Of a DNA stretch of 64,000 bases, positions 44,346 to 52,714 are shown one piece after another. Position 1 is the stretch's first letter, and every line of letters starts with the position of its first letter. Source of the DNA: Alistipes shahii WAL 8301 (GTDB lineage: Bacteria; Bacteroidota; Bacteroidia; Bacteroidales; Rikenellaceae); assembly GCF_025145845.1 (NCBI RefSeq), contig NZ_CP102253.1, positions 3,720,001 through 3,784,000 of the forward strand, read 5' to 3'. The position numbers and the translations under genes are program-made. The notes beneath the pieces were generated by a model. It was not told where the DNA came from. It saw nothing but the letters and a program-made list of their open reading frames with translations, and searched no databases.

Positions 44346-45218
44346 ATGGTAAAATCAATGACCGGCTTCGGCAAAGGCGAGGCCGCACTCCGGAATAAGA
44401 AAATCACGGTCGAGATCCGCTCGCTGAACTCCAAGCAGTTGGACCTCTCGCTGCGCCTCCCGGCAGTCTACCGGCAGTCGGAATACGAGATCCGCAACCT
44501 GATCGCCCGCACGATCCAGCGGGGCAAGGTCGACGTCTTCGTCACGGTCGAGTCGCAGGCTGTCGAAACGTCGGCGCGCATCAACCGCGAGGTGTTCCGC
44601 GAATACCTCCGCCAGATGAACGACACGCTTTCGTTCTCGGGCATCGACGCTGGCTACGACGCCATCCTGCCCGTGATCATGCGTCTTCCGGATGTCGTCG
44701 CGACCGAGGCCGAAGCCATCTCCGAAGAGGAGCACGCCGCGCTGCTCGCCGCCGTGGAGGCTGCCGCTGCGCATCTCGACGCGTTCCGCGAGCAGGAGGG
44801 CGCCATCCTGATCGCCGACCTGTTGCGCCGCGTGGAGCTGATCGAGCAATATAAAACAGAGGTCGTGCCCTTCGAGAAGGCCCGCACCGAAACGGTCAAG
44901 GCCCGCATTCTGGACAACCTCTCGAAACTGGCCGTCGACGTGGACCGCAACCGGCTGGAGCAGGAGATGATCTTCTACCTCGAGAAACTCGACATCACCG
45001 AGGAGAAAGTGCGCCTCACGAACCACTGCAACTACTTCCGGGAGGTGGCCTCTTCGGAGGAGGGCGCAGGCCGCAAGCTGGGCTTCATCGCGCAGGAGAT
45101 GGGCCGCGAGATCAACACGATGGGATCGAAGGCCAACGAGCCGAACATCCAGATTCTCGTCGTCAAGATGAAGGACGAGCTGGAGAAGATCAAGGAACAG
45201 GTATTGAATATCCTGTAA
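44346..45218 (+). CDS. yicC: YicC-family endoribonuclease
   Basis: 290 residues from the ATG at 44346, since the N-terminal MVKSMTGFGKGEAAL is the family signature. The C-terminal half has LRRVELIEQYKTEV, LEQEMIFYLEKLDITEE, and the closing NTMGSKANEPNIQILVVKMKDELEKIKEQVLNIL (seen MGSKANEPNIQ). YicC is a conserved RNase involved in small-RNA turnover in E. coli. A hairpin overlaps its stop codon, and gmk follows, the usual neighbour of yicC. Confidence 0.93.
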   Translation: MVKSMTGFGKGEAALRNKKITVEIRSLNSKQLDLSLRLPAVYRQSEYEIRNLIARTIQRGKVDVFVTVESQAVETSARINREVFREYLRQMNDTLSFSGIDAGYDAILPVIMRLPDVVATEAEAISEEEHAALLAAVEAAAAHLDAFREQEGAILIADLLRRVELIEQYKTEVVPFEKARTETVKARILDNLSKLAVDVDRNRLEQEMIFYLEKLDITEEKVRLTNHCNYFREVASSEEGAGRKLGFIAQEMGREINTMGSKANEPNIQILVVKMKDELEKIKEQVLNIL

Positions 45219-45239
45219 TCCGCAGATTACAGGATATTC
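45206..45239 (+). terminator. Hairpin overlapping the yicC stop
   Basis: A perfect 15-bp stem (GAATATCCTGTAATC / GATTACAGGATATTC, loop CGCA) includes the yicC stop codon. No T-tract follows, so it may be an mRNA-stabilising or attenuating structure. The next 100 bases are AT-rich with repeated AATTAAAAATT-like words that pair with TAATTTTTCATTTTTAATT near 45319. Confidence 0.6.
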
Positions 45240-45342
45240 CAATTAAAAATTGAGACTGAAAAATTAAAAATTCCATTCGGCAAAATCATCCGGAGAAGAG
45301 AACGATTTTTCATTTCTAATTTTTCATTTTTAATTTCATCAA

Positions 45343-45906
45343 ATGGGTAAGGTCATCATATTCTCCGCCCCGAGCGGTTCAGGCAAAACCACCATCGTCC
45401 GGCACCTGCTGGAACGCTATCCGCAGTTCGAATTCTCCATCTCGGCGACCAGCCGCGCCCCCCGCGGCCAGGAGCGCGACGGGGTGGACTACTACTTCCT
45501 CTCGCACGGGGAGTTCATGCAGGCCGTGGCCGAAAACCGCTTCGTGGAGTGGGAGGAGGTCTACAAGGGAACCTGCTACGGCACGCTGCGCTCGGAGGTG
45601 GAGCGCATCTGGGCCAAGGGCCATGTGATCGTCTTCGACGTCGACGTGGTCGGCGGCATCAACCTCAAGCGCATCTTCGGCGACGACGCCTGCTCGGTGT
45701 TCATCATGCCGCCCTCGGTCGAGGAGCTGCGCCGACGGCTCGAAGGCCGCGGCACGGACGCCCCGGAGGTGATCGACCGCCGCGTGGCCAAGGCCGAATT
45801 CGAACTGACGAAAGCCCCCGAGTTCGACCACGTGGTGGTCAACGACTGCCTCGACGAGGCCGTGTGCGGCACGTGCAGCATCCTCGACCAATTCATCGCA
45901 CGGTAG
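45343..45906 (+). CDS. gmk: Guanylate kinase
   Basis: 187 residues; phosphorylates GMP to GDP. P-loop IFSAPSGSGKTTIVRHLL, GMP-binding SISATSRAPRGQERDGVDYYF region (seen TSRAPRGQERDGVDYYF), and lid residues VEELRRRLEGRGTDAPE. It is followed one base later by nadD. Confidence 0.95.
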   Translation: MGKVIIFSAPSGSGKTTIVRHLLERYPQFEFSISATSRAPRGQERDGVDYYFLSHGEFMQAVAENRFVEWEEVYKGTCYGTLRSEVERIWAKGHVIVFDVDVVGGINLKRIFGDDACSVFIMPPSVEELRRRLEGRGTDAPEVIDRRVAKAEFELTKAPEFDHVVVNDCLDEAVCGTCSILDQFIAR

Positions 45907-45907
45907 G

Positions 45908-46717
45908 ATGAAACGGGTCATGCTCTATTTCGGGTCGTTCAACCCCGTGCACCGCGGCCACATCGCGCTGGCGGAATACGTCGTCGGGCAGGGTCTCTGC
46001 GACGAGGCCGTGCTGGTCGTTTCGCCCCAAAGCCCCTACAAACAGGCCGCGGAACTGGCTCCCGAAATGGACCGTTTCGAAATGGCCGAGATCGCCTGCG
46101 CCGCTTCGAAATACCCGGATCGCATCAAACCTTCGGTCGTGGAATTTCTGCTGCCGAAACCCTCATACACAATAGATACCCTGCGTTACCTCAAGGAAAA
46201 CTTCGGGTCAGGGATGCAGTTCTCGATCCTGATGGGCAGCGACCAGATCGCGCGCCTCGCGGGATGGAAGGAGTACGAACAAATCCTCGAATACCCGGTT
46301 TACGTCTACCCGCGGCGCGGCGAACCGGCGGAGGGATTCGAAGGGCGCATCACGCCGCTGACGGACGCCCCGTTGCAGGACTTCGCCTCGACGGACGTGC
46401 GCGACCGCATCGGGCGGGGCGAGGACGTCGCCGCCATGCTCGACGAGGGCGTCGCCGCCTACATCCGCCGCAAGGGGCTGTGGAGTCCCGCGACGCGCAT
46501 CGCGGCCCTCGGGGCGCAGATCGCCGCCGAGCCCGGAAACACGGCGCTTCTGGTCGAGCGCGGAAAACTCCATTACCGGATGGGCGAGTGGGGTCCGGCC
46601 CTCAACGACTTCAACGCGGCGCTGCGTATCGACGACACGCATGTCGAAGCCAAGGAGTTCGCCCGGATGGTGCAGGAGATACTGGAATTCCGATACAAAG
46701 ATATATACAACCCCTGA
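45908..46717 (+). CDS. nadD: Nicotinate-nucleotide adenylyltransferase with TPR-like tail
   Basis: 269 residues against about 190-215 for ordinary NadD. Residues 1-195 are the adenylyltransferase making nicotinate adenine dinucleotide: FGSFNPVHRGHIALAEY with the (H)xGH motif, LPKPSYTIDTLRYL, and SSTDVRDRI-like ASTDVRDRIGRGED. The extra tail (about residues 200-265) contains a tetratricopeptide-like unit, LVERGKLHYRMGEWGPALND then FNAALRIDDTHVEAKEF. The extension could mediate protein contacts; I do not know how widespread it is. Confidence 0.9.
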   Translation: MKRVMLYFGSFNPVHRGHIALAEYVVGQGLCDEAVLVVSPQSPYKQAAELAPEMDRFEMAEIACAASKYPDRIKPSVVEFLLPKPSYTIDTLRYLKENFGSGMQFSILMGSDQIARLAGWKEYEQILEYPVYVYPRRGEPAEGFEGRITPLTDAPLQDFASTDVRDRIGRGEDVAAMLDEGVAAYIRRKGLWSPATRIAALGAQIAAEPGNTALLVERGKLHYRMGEWGPALNDFNAALRIDDTHVEAKEFARMVQEILEFRYKDIYNP

Positions 46718-46718
46718 A

Positions 46719-47702
46719 ATGACACGTTTGAAGATAGCCCTCCTGGCGGGCGGCGATTCGCCCGAACGGGAAATCGCCCTTCAGAGCGCCGCCCAGATCG
46801 AGGCGGCCCTCGACCACTCGAAATACGACATCACGGTCATCGACCTCCACGGCCGCGACTGGCACCATACGGCCCCCGACGGGCGGCAGTGGCAGGTGGA
46901 CAAGAATGATTTCTCGATCACCGTCGACGGTGTGCGCAAGGCGTTCGACTACGCGCTGATCATCATTCACGGCACGCCCGGCGAGGACGGCAAGCTGCAA
47001 GGCTACCTCGACATGATGGGCGTTCCCTATTCGTCGTGCTCGATGACCTCGTCGGTCATCACCTTCGACAAGATCACCGCCAAACGCACGCTCGCAGGGC
47101 GTGTCAACCTGGCCCGCGAGGTCTTCCTGCGCCGCGGCGAAGCGTTCGACCCGGCGCAGATCGTCGCGGAACTGGGAATGCCCCTGTTCGTGAAGCCCAA
47201 CGCCAACGGCTCGTCGTTCGGCGTGACGAAGGTGCACGCCCCGGAGGAGCTTCCGGCAGCCATCGAAGCGGCATTCGCCCAGGGCGACGAAATCCTGATC
47301 GAGGAGTGTGTCACGGGCCGCGAAATGGGCTGCGGCATGCTCGTCGCCGGCGGCAGGGAGTATGTTTTCCCGATCACGGAGATCGTTTCGAAGAAGGATT
47401 TCTTCGACTACGAAGCCAAATACACCGCCGGATTTTCCGACGAAATCACCCCTGCGGACATCACCCCGGAGGTGAAGGCCGAGCTGAACCGCATGACCCG
47501 CGAGGCGTACCGCACCTGCCGCTGTTCGGGCGTCGTAAGGGTAGACTTCATCGTCACCCCCGCGGGCGTGCCCTATTTCATCGAGCTGAACTCGATTCCC
47601 GGCATGAGCAGGGGAAGCATCGTTCCCAAACAGGCCCGCGAAATGGGCATGTCGCTCGGAAAACTCTATGACATCATCATCGCCGACACCTGCCGCAAAT
47701 GA
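46719..47702 (+). CDS. ddl: D-alanine--D-alanine ligase
   Basis: 327 residues from the ATG at 46719; an ATP-grasp enzyme making the D-Ala-D-Ala end of peptidoglycan precursors. Seen are IALLAGGDSPEREIAL, the substrate-loop IIIHGTPGEDGKLQGYLDMM with PYSSCSMTSS, ATP-grasp FVKPNANGSSFGVTKV, EECVTGREMGCGML, and the Mg ligands in YFIELNSIPGMSRGSIVP. It overlaps the DUF3109 gene by four bases (ATGA). Confidence 0.94.
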   Translation: MTRLKIALLAGGDSPEREIALQSAAQIEAALDHSKYDITVIDLHGRDWHHTAPDGRQWQVDKNDFSITVDGVRKAFDYALIIIHGTPGEDGKLQGYLDMMGVPYSSCSMTSSVITFDKITAKRTLAGRVNLAREVFLRRGEAFDPAQIVAELGMPLFVKPNANGSSFGVTKVHAPEELPAAIEAAFAQGDEILIEECVTGREMGCGMLVAGGREYVFPITEIVSKKDFFDYEAKYTAGFSDEITPADITPEVKAELNRMTREAYRTCRCSGVVRVDFIVTPAGVPYFIELNSIPGMSRGSIVPKQAREMGMSLGKLYDIIIADTCRK

Positions 47703-48271
47703 TCGAGATAGACGACAAAATCGTAAGCGCCGACCTGCTGCGCGAGTGTTTCGCCTGCGACATCGCGCAGTGCAAAGGGATCTGCTGCGTCGAAGGCAAC
47801 GCCGGGGCGCCGCTCGAAGCCGACGAGGTGGAGATACTCGAACGCGAATACCCCAATTACAGGCCCTACATGACGGCGGAAGGCATCGAGTCGGTCGAAC
47901 GGCAGGGATTCATGGTCGTCGACGAAGACGGCGACCTGACGACGCCGCTCGTGGACGACGCCCAGTGCGCCTATACCTACACGGAAAACGGCGTCACGCT
48001 CTGCGCCATCGAAAAAGCGTGGGCCGAAGGCAAAACCCCGTTCCGCAAGCCGATTTCGTGCCACCTCTATCCGATCCGCGTGATGCGCTTCTCGAACGGC
48101 ACGGTGGGACTCAACTACCACCGCTGGTCGGTGTGCGCTCCGGCCCGCCGGTGCGGCGCCAGGCTGGGCATTCCGGTCTACAAAGCCCTCCGGGAACCGA
48201 TCGTCCGCCGTTTCGGCGAGGAATTCTACAAGGCGCTGGAAGCCGCCGAAGAGCTGATCAAGCAACAATAA
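47699..48271 (+). CDS. DUF3109-family cysteine-rich protein
   Basis: 190 residues. Cysteines cluster as FACDIAQCKGICCVEGNAGAPLE, then QCAYTY, TLCAIEKAW, SCHLYPIRV and VCAPARRCG, as in DUF3109 and in the YkgJ-like zinc/iron-sulfur family, suggesting a metal-cluster protein. Translation is coupled to ddl (4-base overlap). It is common in Bacteroidetes beside cell-wall genes; no enzymatic role is known to me. Confidence 0.85.
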   Translation: MIEIDDKIVSADLLRECFACDIAQCKGICCVEGNAGAPLEADEVEILEREYPNYRPYMTAEGIESVERQGFMVVDEDGDLTTPLVDDAQCAYTYTENGVTLCAIEKAWAEGKTPFRKPISCHLYPIRVMRFSNGTVGLNYHRWSVCAPARRCGARLGIPVYKALREPIVRRFGEEFYKALEAAEELIKQQ

Positions 48272-48281
48272 GAAAGAGATT

Positions 48282-49481
48282 ATGAAAAAATACATTTTCA
48301 CCCTTATCGCCCTCTCGATGGTCTTCACCGCGACGGCCCGCAAGCCCAAAAACACGCGAACGACAGAGGCGGCGGCCCGCGAAATCGCCGCGGCCGATTC
48401 GCTGCGCCTGGTTGCGTCGCGGCAGGCCGCGCTGATCGACTCGCTGCAAAACCTCGTCGCCGTTGCCGAACAGCGGGATGAAACGGCTGAGAGCGAGACT
48501 GCCGCTCCCGATCCGGTCGTCGACCCGGAGCAGGCCGCGGCGGATTCCGTGGCGGCGCTGCGCCTCCGTCTCCGGCCCACGAAGATCGAGTCCATTTTCG
48601 ACACCAACGGGCTGACCGTGCTCGACACCCTCGCCACGGAAAACGACGCCGTGCAGGTGATCCTGTACAGCAACAATTCGTGGAAATACGTCCTCAACCG
48701 CGAGGTGGCCAAAGACAGCACGATTTTCGAGAAATACTGGGACACGACGACGCTCTTTCCCTACAAGGAGGTCGACATGTCGGAAATGCCCAAATCGGTG
48801 GTGATCGACCTCGTCGACTCGCTGACCAGTTACCACTGCCCCTATCAGGGTTCGGTGCACCCGCGCGGCAAATACGGTCCGCGACGCCGGCGCCAGCATC
48901 AGGGCGTGGACCTGCCGCTCAAGACAGGCGACCCGGTTTACGCCACCTTCTGCGGCCGCGTACGCATCTCGCAGTACAACAGGGGCGGTTACGGCAACCT
49001 GGTGATCATCCGCCACGACAACGGGCTGGAGACCTACTACGGCCACCTGTCGGAACGTCTGGTGGAACCCGACCAATGGGTCGAGGCGGGGCAGATCATC
49101 GGTCTGGGCGGTTCGACGGGCCGGTCGACGGGACCTCATCTCCACTTCGAGACCCGCTACTACGGACAGTCGTTCGACCCCGAACGCCTGATCGATTTCA
49201 AGAACGGAACGTTGAGCCGCGAGACCTTCCTCCTGAAGAAGTCGTTCTTCAGTATCTACTCCAACGCCGGACAGGATTTCGAAGACGAGATCGCCAACGA
49301 GGAGCAGGACAAGAAGGAAGCCGCCGAGAAAGCGGCCATGAAATACTACAAGATCCGTTCGGGCGACACGCTGGGCGGCATCGCCCGGCGCTACGGAACG
49401 ACCGTGACGAACATCTGCCGCCTGAACGGCATCAAATCGACCACCGTGCTGCGCATCGGACGCTCGCTGCGGGTGCGATAG
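48282..49481 (+). CDS. M23 peptidase with LysM domain
   Basis: 399 residues, exported (MKKYIFTLIALSMVFTATA). The M23 zinc endopeptidase (LytM) domain covers about residues 195-310 with HQGVDLPLKTGDPVYATFCG (first His and Asp ligands) and GPHLHFETRYYG (HxH). A LysM peptidoglycan-binding unit closes the protein (YKIRSGDTLGGIARRYGTTV). The N-terminal 90 residues are alanine-rich and coiled. Both zinc motifs look intact, so it should cut peptide cross-links during cell-wall growth or division. Confidence 0.93.
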   Translation: MKKYIFTLIALSMVFTATARKPKNTRTTEAAAREIAAADSLRLVASRQAALIDSLQNLVAVAEQRDETAESETAAPDPVVDPEQAAADSVAALRLRLRPTKIESIFDTNGLTVLDTLATENDAVQVILYSNNSWKYVLNREVAKDSTIFEKYWDTTTLFPYKEVDMSEMPKSVVIDLVDSLTSYHCPYQGSVHPRGKYGPRRRRQHQGVDLPLKTGDPVYATFCGRVRISQYNRGGYGNLVIIRHDNGLETYYGHLSERLVEPDQWVEAGQIIGLGGSTGRSTGPHLHFETRYYGQSFDPERLIDFKNGTLSRETFLLKKSFFSIYSNAGQDFEDEIANEEQDKKEAAEKAAMKYYKIRSGDTLGGIARRYGTTVTNICRLNGIKSTTVLRIGRSLRVR

Positions 49482-49497
49482 GGCAGCTCCCGATGAG

Positions 49498-49534
49498 AAA
49501 CCGCCGGACCTTTTCGCAAGGTCCGGCGGTTTTC
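49498..49534 (+). terminator. Terminator of the M23/LysM gene
   Basis: 14-bp perfect stem AACCGCCGGACCTT / AAGGTCCGGCGGTT followed by TTTT. Confidence 0.9.
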
Positions 49535-49642
49535 CTATTCGGACGCAAACGGCGTCGCTTCGTCCCGCAGCCCCCAAAAAACGATTTCCGGCCCCGGGCG
49601 CAGAACCGGATGACAAGCGTCCCGAAGCCACTATCCGCCCCT

Positions 49643-49663
49643 AAAACCCGCCTTTTAGGCGGG
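49643..49663 (-). terminator. Terminator of proC
   Basis: CCCGCC / GGCGGG stem 5 bases past the proC stop, followed on the minus strand by TTTT. Confidence 0.7.
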
Positions 49664-49667
49664 CGGG

Positions 49668-50450
49668 TTATTTTTTATTCTGAATAGCGTCGATGGCGTC
49701 GATCACCGCGCCGCGGAAGCCCTTGCGCTCCAGTTCGGCGACGCCCGCGATCGTCGTTCCGCCGGGCGAACAGACGGCGTCCTTCATCGCACCGGGATGC
49801 TGCCCCGAGGCGAGCTGCAATTTCCCGGTCCCGACGATCATCTGGCTCGCCATGCGGTAAGCGTCGGCACGCGCAACGCCGTGCTTGACGGCAGCGTCCC
49901 CGAGCGCCTCGATGAACATGGCGACGAACGCCGGGCCGCAGCCGCAGACGGCACTCGATATGCCGAGCAGGGCGGTGTCCATCGGCAGGACGAGGCCGAT
50001 CTTCGAGAAGAGCGCCTCCACCTGCCGCCACTCCCCGTCCGAAAGCGAATGGCGGCGTTCGCAGACGATGATGCCTTCGCAGACCGAAACGGGCGTATTG
50101 GGAACGATGCTCAAATGGTGCGTGCCGGGGGCGAGCATCCGCTCGCAGTCGTCGAACGTAACGCCCGCGGCCACCGATACGACGATCTTCTTCGCCAGAA
50201 GCTCCCGGACGGGCGCAAGCACCGCCTCGACCTGATAGGGTTTCACGGCGACGACGACCAGATCGGCGAACTCCGCGACCGCCGCCGCGTCGTCGAAAGC
50301 CCGGAAGCCCTGCGGCTCCGTGTTGCTCCGCAGTTTCGCCCGGTCGCGCGCGCACGCGCCGATGTCGCCGGGCTGCACGGCCCCCGAGCGGACAAGCCCG
50401 CCCGCCATGGCCTGCGCCATATTTCCGAATCCAAGAAATCCGATTTTCAT
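49668..50450 (-). CDS. proC: Pyrroline-5-carboxylate reductase
   Basis: 260 residues, last step of proline synthesis. The Rossmann motif KIGFLGFGNMAQAMAGGL is at the N-terminus; VVVAVKPYQVEAVL and the dimer/active-site helix SGQHPGAMKDAVCSPGGTTIAG are typical. The start is at 50448-50450; the upstream extension has no similarity. It is followed (in transcription, preceded) by yggS with 38 bases between, so the pair probably forms the yggS-proC unit common in bacteria. Confidence 0.94.
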   Translation of the reverse strand: MKIGFLGFGNMAQAMAGGLVRSGAVQPGDIGACARDRAKLRSNTEPQGFRAFDDAAAVAEFADLVVVAVKPYQVEAVLAPVRELLAKKIVVSVAAGVTFDDCERMLAPGTHHLSIVPNTPVSVCEGIIVCERRHSLSDGEWRQVEALFSKIGLVLPMDTALLGISSAVCGCGPAFVAMFIEALGDAAVKHGVARADAYRMASQMIVGTGKLQLASGQHPGAMKDAVCSPGGTTIAGVAELERKGFRGAVIDAIDAIQNKK

Positions 50451-50488
50451 ATAAGTCTGGTATAATTTATCATTCGTACAGCAACCAC

Positions 50489-51166
50489 TCATAAAACGGG
50501 CTTCTTAAGCCCGCGCCGGCCGAATATCAACGAGCCGACGCGCACCATCGTCGAGCCGCACTCGACCGCCAGCGGATAGTCGTGCGACATGCCCATCGAC
50601 AGCGTGTCGAACCGCGGTCCGAAGTAGGGTTGCAGCAGTTCGAAACAGCGTTTCAGCTCCATGAAATCGCGGCGTATCGCCGTGCCGTCGTCGGTATTGG
50701 TGGCAATGCCCATCACGCCCCGCACGCAGACGTCCGGCATACGGGCAAACGGGGCCGTGCGGACATACTCCATCAGTTCGGCCATATTCCAGCCCGTTTT
50801 GGTCTCCTCCTCGGCGACGTGGATCTCCAGGAGGATTTCGAGCGTCCGGCCGCACTTGGCCGCCTCGCGCTGGATAGCCTCGGCCAGCCGCGCGCTGTCG
50901 ACCGAATGGATCAGCGCGACGAACGGGGCGATGTATTTGATCTTGTTGGTTTGCAGGTGGCCGATCATGTGCCACTCGATGTCCTTGGGCAGGGCTTCGT
51001 GTTTTTCGCGCAGTTCCTGCGGGCGGCTCTCGCCGAAAACGCGGTGGCCGGCGTCGTAGGCCGCGCGGATCGCCTCCGCAGGGTGGGTTTTCGACACGGC
51101 GACCAGCTTCACCCCCTCGGGAAGCGTCGAGCGCACGAACGACAGTTGACAGGCTATTGAAGACAT
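50489..51166 (-). CDS. yggS: YggS-family PLP-binding protein
   Basis: 225 residues, PLP homeostasis protein of the alanine-racemase-like fold. The PLP lysine is in LVAVSKTHPAEAI; GESRPQELREKHEAL, WHMIGHLQTNKIKYI and the closing MGMSHDYPLAVECGSTMVRVG are family signatures. I start at 51164-51166 (MSSIACQLSF). It precedes proC on the same strand, a widely conserved pairing. Confidence 0.93.
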   Translation of the reverse strand: MSSIACQLSFVRSTLPEGVKLVAVSKTHPAEAIRAAYDAGHRVFGESRPQELREKHEALPKDIEWHMIGHLQTNKIKYIAPFVALIHSVDSARLAEAIQREAAKCGRTLEILLEIHVAEEETKTGWNMAELMEYVRTAPFARMPDVCVRGVMGIATNTDDGTAIRRDFMELKRCFELLQPYFGPRFDTLSMGMSHDYPLAVECGSTMVRVGSLIFGRRGLKKPVL

Positions 51167-51220
51167 AAGTTTTTCGGTATTTGCCCGGTAAAAATACGCA
51201 AAATTCGTACAACACGAAAC

Positions 51221-51245
51221 AGACCCGGGAAAAATCCGGGTCTGC
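51221..51245 (-). terminator. Terminator after the 51.3-52.5 kb lipoprotein
   Basis: CAGACCCGG / CCGGGTCTG 9-bp stem, loop of seven. The T-tract on the minus strand is short (TTTCG), so it may be leaky into yggS. Confidence 0.6.
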
Positions 51246-51269
51246 GACTCGTTTTTCTGCACGAAAACA

Positions 51270-52496
51270 CTATTTCGCCATGACGATCTCCGAGCAGCCG
51301 AACTCCCCGGGAAGGGTTCGCTGCGTCTTCTTCAGCGCATCGTAGACGTGGATGCGACGCATGCCGTCCGCCTCGCACAGCAGGTAGATTTCCAGCGAAT
51401 CCTTATCGGGAGCATACTCCGTGACCGAAAGCGCCGTGCCCGGAACTTCGGCCAGCGTCTCGCCGAAAGCGCCGTCACCGGCGGCGTTGAACAGCCGCAG
51501 CTGCGTTTTGCCCCCGGCCGAAACGGCATAGCCGCCCGCCTGAACCATCCTGTCCGGCTCGTCGGCCGAGGCGACCACGGTCCAAAAGGGGATCATCGCA
51601 TCGGCCCCGACGGCTTCGCCCGGTCCCGCCCCGCCGTAGACCCTCAACACCAGCGGAGCGCACGTCCCGTCGGCATTGCGCTGCGCGAGCAGCAGGTCGG
51701 AACCGACCCGCACGAACGGCTGCACGGCCAGCGTCTGCACGACCTCGTCGGGCACCTGCCAGGAGACCGGAGCCGGGGAGGGAGAGCGGGTCGCGCTTCG
51801 GGTCGTCAGCGTCAGCCGCCCCGCGTCGTGGGAAATGAGTCCGACGGAGGAATCGGTGACCTGCCCGGCAAACAGGTAATTCCGGTACCCGAAATCGTCA
51901 TAATAATTCATCGTGAGGTCGAAACCTGCCATCGAACCGGAGCAGACGCCGTAAATCCAGCCCGAGCCGGGAAGCCCCACGGCGCAGGCGATTCCCCGGC
52001 CGATGCCGAGCGTCGCAACCCGTGTCACCCCGCCCGTTGACAGGTCGATGCGCTCGATCAGGGTTTCGTCCGTATCGGATTTCGAAATGCCGTAGAGCGC
52101 TTCGGCTTTCGGGGTTCCGTCGGCAACGCGGATCTTGCCCAGCGGCATCATCCGGCCCCGGCGGAGCAACAGCACCCGAACCGTCGAAGCGGGGTAGTGC
52201 CCCGGGGCCAGAAAGGTGACGCTCGTGGCGGAACGCACCGTGACGATCCCGCGCACGCCCTTGGCATAACCCTCCGGAGCGAACCCTTCGGCACTCTCCT
52301 GCCAATGGATTTCGAGCATGATTTCGTCATCAGCCTCAAACCCTTCGGCCGAGACGGTCACCCCGTCGCCGGGCGCAAAGACCCACGAATCGGGCGGCAT
52401 GACGACGTTCTTCACGAAAACGAGAACCCGGTCCTTGTCCGAAGAACAGGCCCCGAAGATCGCCCCGGAAAGGAGCAGAAACAGCATCTTTCTCAT
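51270..52496 (-). CDS. Lipoprotein of unknown function
   Basis: 408 residues. The signal ends at a lipobox GAC-S (MRKMLFLLLSGAIFGACSSD). Residues 25-130 look like an Ig-type beta domain (VFVKNVVMPPDSWVFAPGDGVTV), and the rest holds repeated short blades such as LYGISKSDTDETLIERIDLSTGG and VRVGSDLLLAQRNADGT, suggestive of a beta-propeller or similar repeat fold. I do not recognise the family. It has its own promoter, whose untranslated leader contains a run of nine G. Confidence 0.7.
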   Translation of the reverse strand: MRKMLFLLLSGAIFGACSSDKDRVLVFVKNVVMPPDSWVFAPGDGVTVSAEGFEADDEIMLEIHWQESAEGFAPEGYAKGVRGIVTVRSATSVTFLAPGHYPASTVRVLLLRRGRMMPLGKIRVADGTPKAEALYGISKSDTDETLIERIDLSTGGVTRVATLGIGRGIACAVGLPGSGWIYGVCSGSMAGFDLTMNYYDDFGYRNYLFAGQVTDSSVGLISHDAGRLTLTTRSATRSPSPAPVSWQVPDEVVQTLAVQPFVRVGSDLLLAQRNADGTCAPLVLRVYGGAGPGEAVGADAMIPFWTVVASADEPDRMVQAGGYAVSAGGKTQLRLFNAAGDGAFGETLAEVPGTALSVTEYAPDKDSLEIYLLCEADGMRRIHVYDALKKTQRTLPGEFGCSEIVMAK

Positions 52497-52575
52497 TCAA
52501 ATAGCTGGATTTCATATTTTTACCACCACTCCGGGGGGGGGTATTTCCGGGGTGCGCAGAAAGCGTATCCGCTCA

Positions 52576-52583
52576 CAAAGATA
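52576..52583 (-). promoter_or_regulatory. Promoter -7 box of the 52.5 kb lipoprotein
   Basis: TATCTTTG on the minus strand, 80 bases before the start codon. The leader includes G9 at 52533-52541. Confidence 0.5.
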
Positions 52584-52662
52584 ACGTTTTTTCGCCGTTA
52601 TCCGATTTGTTTTCCATCTTTGGCGTCGTAACGACACTTTTATTCATCAGTCGGAAGATTCG

Positions 52663-52695
52663 GTTTTGAATCCATCCGACTTTTTCGTATCTTTG
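52663..52695 (+). promoter_or_regulatory. Promoter of the C69 peptidase-lpdA unit
   Basis: TTTTG (52663-52667), 20 bases, TATCTTTG (52688-52695): near-ideal Bacteroidetes promoter 20 bases before the start codon. Confidence 0.75.
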
Positions 52696-52714
52696 GTCTC
52701 AAAACCTGAAAAGC

